Shown here piece by piece: positions 60,013 to 64,000 of a stretch of 64,000 nucleotides of DNA. How positions within the stretch are numbered: position 1 is the stretch's first letter; each line of letters starts with the position of its first letter. The stretch lies in assembly GCA_014529385.2 (NCBI GenBank), contig CM043962.1, forward strand, positions 128,161,470 through 128,225,469, read 5' to 3'. Made by a program: the position numbers and the translations under genes. The stretch is from Adiantum capillus-veneris (Eukaryota; Streptophyta; Polypodiopsida; Polypodiales; Pteridaceae). The notes beneath the pieces were generated by a model. The model saw only the letters and a program-made list of their open reading frames with translations, ran no database searches and was not told where the DNA came from.

Positions 60013-62321
60013 AGATCAGAATAGCACCGGGAGACGTCTACATGACAGCTTTTCGGACGACTTTTGGGTTATTTGAGTTTTTGGTGATGCCTTTTGGCTT
60101 AACCAATGCTCTTGCGACATTTAACCGGATGATGGACAGGATTTTTCGAGAGTACATGCTATTTGTTGGCACTTTCTTTGACGACATTGTTTTCTCCAAG
60201 AATGAGGCAGAACACAGAGATCATCTGCTTCAAGTCTTTCAGGCATTACGAGATCACACATTAGTGATTAATGCTAAGAAAAGTGAATTTTTCCTACCAT
60301 GGATACACTTTTTGGGACACATTGTGTCAGCAGCAGGAGTGCAAATGGACCCGGCCAAGATAGAGACTATCCGGGATTGGCCCGACTTGAAGAATGTCCA
60401 TGAAGTTAAAAGCTTCTTGGGACTGTGTTCGTACTACAGGCGGTTCATACGAAAGTTTGCAGAGGTTGCTTCCCCTTTGCATATCTTGACACAGAAAGGA
60501 GTACCTTTTTCGTGGGGACCCCCAGAGGTGACTGCCTTTCAGACGTTGAAAGAGAAATTCACTACAGGACCAGATTTGACTTTGCCGGACTTGCAGAAGT
60601 CATTTGAAGTATTTTGTGATGCTTGTGGCCGTAGTCTGGGTGCGGTCTTGATGGAAGAAGGCCATGTCATAGCTTACGAGAGTCGTTTGTTCTCTAGGCC
60701 GGAGATGACAACACAGATCTATGGGAAAGAGCTTTTGGCGGTTATCCACGCTCTTACTCAGTGGTGGCATTACCTAATCGGAGCGGATTTTACTGTCTTT
60801 ACAGACCATCAGAGTTTGCGCTACTTCTTGTCACAGAAGCAGCTTTCGGAAAAACAGATGCGGTGGGTGAACATCTTGTCACAGTTCCACTTCCAGATTG
60901 TCCATGTGCAGGGACAGAAGAATGTGGTGGCAGATGCTTTGTCTCGGAAACCGTTGGTTCTGGCTATTTCCGTGATACATCATAGGAGCTTTGAGGATAT
61001 GGTCGATCAGTGTGCCACAGATACAGATTTTGCAGATATTTTCACACGGATACGGGATGGGGAGACAGTAGTTGGATACTCCCTTCGGAAAGGCTACTTG
61101 ATGAAAAAGACTATGTTGTGCGTTACACAGCCGTTGAGGGAAAAGGTTATGATTGATTGCCACTGTCCACCTTTTACGGGTCACCGCGGCATTGCTACCA
61201 CCATAAAAGGGGTAGAGAGAGATTTCTTTTGGCGGAGACTGAAGAAGGATGTGGAAGAGTTTGTGCGCAGTTGCTTGGTATGCCAGAAGGTCAAGTTTGA
61301 CAGGCATAAGGCACAGGGATTGTTACAGCCTTTACCCATACCCACCCGCCCCTGGGAAAATATTGCAATGGATTTCATTTTTTTTTATCTCTCGAGAATA
61401 CAGAATGATCACAATGATTTTCCGATTACATGGCACGCCTGAGACGATTGTCTCCGACAGAGACCCCAGATTTATGAGTTTGTTTTGGAAAGCAATTTGG
61501 GAGAACATTGGCACGCGGTTGCAGTTCTCGTCATCGTTTCACTTGCAAACTGACGGGCAATTTGAGATTGCCAATTCAGTGATTTTAGATTTATTGAAGT
61601 CTTGTATCTCGCATCAGAAGACTCAATGGGAAAAGAACTTACCTTTGGTGGAATTTGCCTACAATAACACGATACACTCTTCGACGGGGAAGATGCCATG
61701 TGAGATTGTTGAAACTGCTGCGAAGGTTCCATCCTTCCTGAGCACGAAAGATTAGAAATTTGAAGCGGATGAATATTCGCGAGATTTGGATACGGCTTTT
61801 GCCAAGGTTCGCGAGACTTTGCAGGAGTCTCAAGAACGACAGAAAAAGGCAACGGATCGCCATCGTCGCGACTGGAAACTGAAGGAGGATGATTGGGTGC
61901 TCTTACTTTTGAGAAGGCACGCCTAAGAAAGAAAAAGGGAAAGGAGAGGCTTTTTCCAAAGCTTAGTATGTGATACTACGGACCTTTCCAGATTACTGAC
62001 AAGATAAATGATGTCTCCTTCCGATTGAAACTGCCAGATACTTGGAGGATTCATAATGCATTGCATGCGAGTCTCTTGAACCCTGTTAAGGGTGATGTGC
62101 TTGATGATGGGGAGCCTGATGAGCAACCCGAAGTGGAAGAAAACGAGGAGATCCTTGTTCCTGAACAGATTTTGGCACATAACGATACGAAGAAAGGTAA
62201 AGTCCGAAGGCGGTTCTTGGTTAAGTTCAAGAACTTTCCTGCATTTGATTCGAAGTGGATGGAGGAGGAGGACCTAGCAGATACTCCTCGGATTGTGAAA
62301 CTTTACCTCGATGTTTTCGTT
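60003..62321 (+). pseudogene. pol: Chromovirus pol remnant: RT, RNase H, integrase, chromodomain
   Basis: The frame opens inside RT (YHQIRIAPGD), with EFLVMPFGLTNA and the catalytic FFDD (TFFDDIVFSKN). RNase H has FCDACGRSLGAVL, YGKELLAVIHA, FTDHQSLRYFL and VADALSR. The integrase zinc module has HCPPFTGHRG, then CLVC. The core shows IAMDFIFF, then a deletion of about 60 residues and a frameshift near 61400, then RLHGTPETIVSDRDPRF and QTDGQFEIAN. After further frameshifts and a TAG near 61753, the C-terminus LVPEQILAHNDTKKGKVRRR, then FKNFPAFDSKWMEEEDL, is chromodomain-like. Chromodomains can steer integration to modified histones. Confidence 0.9.
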
Positions 62322-62917
62322 TAGCATAGTCTACTCCAAACGGAACCCAGAACTCAGCTTGGCCGAAGATCTGGTGCAGTGGGATGCACAAGAGGGGAGT
62401 TACTCCGCTCCTTTGTCAACAGATGGCTCGATTTTGATACTAAAGTCACTGATGTCTCTTTGAGCTTCAGGGATACTGAGAGCTGACAGTATTCTGCTGG
62501 ATGACTTTATGAAATGGAATTCCTGATTATGATACTGATTTGTTCTTGACTTCTTGTGAGTGCAGGAACTGATAGCCGAAATGACTGCAGCATTTTGGTT
62601 TGATTGATCTCGAATAGACATGGTTGCAATAGGGGTTAGTCAATCGGACATCGATGAGGTCCCGATTGGACCTAGATGTGATTGCTAGCTACATTGTCGA
62701 TAAATCATGGTCTAAGATCTGAATGAATGTTGAATGTCATGTGATGTCCTGTGATGTCTGGTGATGTCTTGTGATGTCGTGTGATGTGACTGTCGATTTT
62801 GTACATGTGCTAGATGTGCGTTCCTAGTACGTAGGTACTAACAGTCAGTGTCTGCTAAGATGGTTTATGGCTTTTGTCGGTTTTGCAGGCGTAATCGCGG
62901 TCGATTACAATGCTTTC
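62322..62917 (+). other. 3' untranslated part of chromovirus element
   Basis: Between the chromodomain stop and the polypurine tract. It holds a short run of five near-identical units TGTCRTGTGATG (about 62740-62790). No ORF recognised. Confidence 0.6.
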
Positions 62918-62929
62918 AAGAGGGGGGTA
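62918..62929 (+). other. Polypurine tract of chromovirus element
   Basis: AAGAGGGGGGTA immediately before the 3' LTR. Confidence 0.8.
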
Positions 62930-63470
62930 TGTCACAAAGTGATGACGTGGCGGATAGCAAAAACCCTAATTTCTGCCAGAAACCCTAAAATTCTTGCAAA
63001 CCCTAATTTTTGCCAAAAACCCTAAATTCCGAAAATCTCGGAGGCGGATTATTAAAAAAAAAAAAAAGAAAATGATGAGCGACGCGAATTTTGCTTTTGC
63101 TTTTTTTTATTAAAAAAAGAGAAAAGACTCTCTAAGAGAGAGAGAGAACTGATGCTTTTGATTTTAAAAGCTTTTGGGGCTTTGCTTTTGGGCATCCCTT
63201 GTAACCTTTAAATTAGTGGTGAGGGCCTCACTTCTCAGAGCATCTGGACGCAGAGTCTGAGAGTGAAACCCTAACCGCTCTCTTGTACTTCGATGATTGA
63301 TTAATACAAAAAGAAATACCGAAAGGGGCGCCAGTCTTTGGGGCCAATATCTCTAGGCACGGAACTCCGCCGGGCCAGTGCAAATCTATTGTGATCTGTG
63401 AATTGTTTTGAAGTGGTTATTTGGTGCTGTCGCGGTTGATTCTTGACTTGGAGTGTCCAAGTCTGTTACA
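62930..63470 (+). repeat. 3' LTR of chromovirus-type element
   Basis: 541 bp, TGTCACAAAG to GTCTGTTACA, followed by the target duplication GCTCC (63471-63475). Confidence 0.95.
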
Positions 63471-63475
63471 GCTCC

Positions 63476-63900
63476 TCCATTAAAGAAAATTAGGGCTTCT
63501 TGATCTTTCACTTTGCCCCAAGCTCGGCAAAGTTTTGTACTTTCATCAATCGTGCTTTGGTCAATACCTATGCAATCCGGAACCAGTCCCGCTTTCATCT
63601 TGCCTTTTTTGCCACGTTCCTCTGCTGCTCTCGAACTCTCTGGCTTGTCTTCATTCTGTTCTTGCTGTGCCCTTTTAGGGCACTTTGCGGAGATGTGCCC
63701 ATATTCCCCGCATCCAAAATACTTCCCTTCTTTGATATAATTGGCCCTCTCTCGAAGAGTGAGCCGGGGTCGTGTATCCTTGTCTTTCTTTTCTTGGTAA
63801 CCCTTTCTCTTTCTACTTTCATTGAGAGGTCTATTGGGTTCTCTGAGTCAAGATCTCATCAGTGGGGTAAGTCAAATTCCCGAATGTATCGCAAAACCCC
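63476..63900 (-). pseudogene. gag: Gypsy remnant, gag C-terminus and protease start (right part)
   Basis: Minus-strand pieces read KDTRPRLTLRERANYIKEGK, then a zinc-knuckle GCGEYGHISAKCP whose first Cys is Tyr (KYFGCGEYGH). A linker of charged residues follows, then KVKDQEALIFFNGGA, which joins across the inserted element to KANFISPELAARL. Normal gypsy proteases have DSG-type residues here; NGG indicates an inactivated or non-catalytic site. Frameshifts are present. Sequence beyond 63900 to the window end is probably more gag but is not readable with confidence. Confidence 0.7.
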
Positions 63901-64000
63901 GTTTCGCACATAGTTACAAGGGACGGAGGGGACGGGACCTAGAGCCGCCTAACGGTCGAAACCGGGCCGGGGATGAACGGGAACGGTCGGAAATTCATCC
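63901..64000. other. Window edge, GC-richer, unassigned
   Basis: Likely continues the minus-strand gypsy gag, but no conserved motif is visible. Confidence 0.3.

Larger units (their letters stand above)
59461..63470 (+). mobile_element. Internally deleted Ty3/gypsy chromovirus-type element
   Basis: LTRs 59461-60001 and 62930-63470, 541 bp each, about 97% identical, start TGTCACAAAG and end AGTCTGTTACA. A perfect 5-bp target duplication GCTCC flanks them. The primer site runs directly into the middle of RT, so gag, protease and the RT N-terminus are deleted. RT C-terminus, RNase H, integrase and a chromodomain-like C-terminus remain. It sits in the protease of an opposite-strand gypsy remnant. 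Confidence 0.95.

Noticed and set aside
63900-64000. GC-rich right edge as rRNA
   Set aside because: No rRNA signature recognised; better explained as continuation of the minus-strand gypsy gag.

Overview
This window looks like intergenic DNA from a land plant nuclear genome, built almost entirely of nested and decayed retrotransposons. The evidence is plant-type Ty1/copia and Ty3/gypsy elements with tRNA-iMet or tRNA-Asp-like primer sites, plant-style LINEs, a DUF659-type hAT transposase relic, MITE-like elements, very long CT/AT microsatellites, and one possible spliced gene fragment with a transit-peptide-like start. The species cannot be fixed from the sequence. A large-genome plant, possibly a seedless one, is only a guess. 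I see no intact host gene, no rRNA, no functional tRNA, no CRISPR and no prokaryotic operon.

Layout. 1-1977 (-) is a broken Ty3/gypsy gag-protease remnant that runs into a CT tract. 3224-7640 (+) is a broken LINE with ORF1p-like and endonuclease/RT ORFs, bounded by CT repeats on both sides. 8010-10330 holds short tandem duplications. 10330-12930 (-) is a decayed hAT transposase split by a 242-bp MITE with a 9-bp target duplication; a related MITE lies at about 13938-14190.

14851-48471 (+) is one giant Ty3/gypsy element with 931-933 bp LTRs. It spans 33.6 kb as found, about 18.6 kb without its insertions. It carries gag, protease, RT-RNase H, an integrase whose N-terminal zinc module is duplicated, a second retropepsin-like domain after the integrase, a Trp/basic repeat region, and an extra coiled-coil ORF before the 3' LTR. 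Its two long non-coding tracts hold eight copies of a 24-bp perfect or near-perfect palindrome, and each LTR has one half-site. Copia A (19228-24039, 5' truncated) and copia B (35765-46008) of one family sit inside it, and copia C (36887-41958) sits inside copia B. All four are in the same orientation.

48472-54880 contains mostly unassigned DNA, a gag-only LTR element (51885-53621) and a tRNA-like sequence. 54880-57500 (-) is a second LINE relic with its RT core deleted. 58007-58612 may be the first exons of a plastid-targeted protein gene. 58815-63900 (-) is a further gypsy gag-pol remnant, split at its protease by a chromodomain-bearing gypsy element (59461-63470) with a perfect 5-bp target duplication.

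The best candidate for something undescribed is the giant gypsy element: its palindrome array is far better conserved than the surrounding spacer, and its pol has an unusual domain order (duplicated integrase zinc module, then a second protease fold). Percent identities and counts are by eye.
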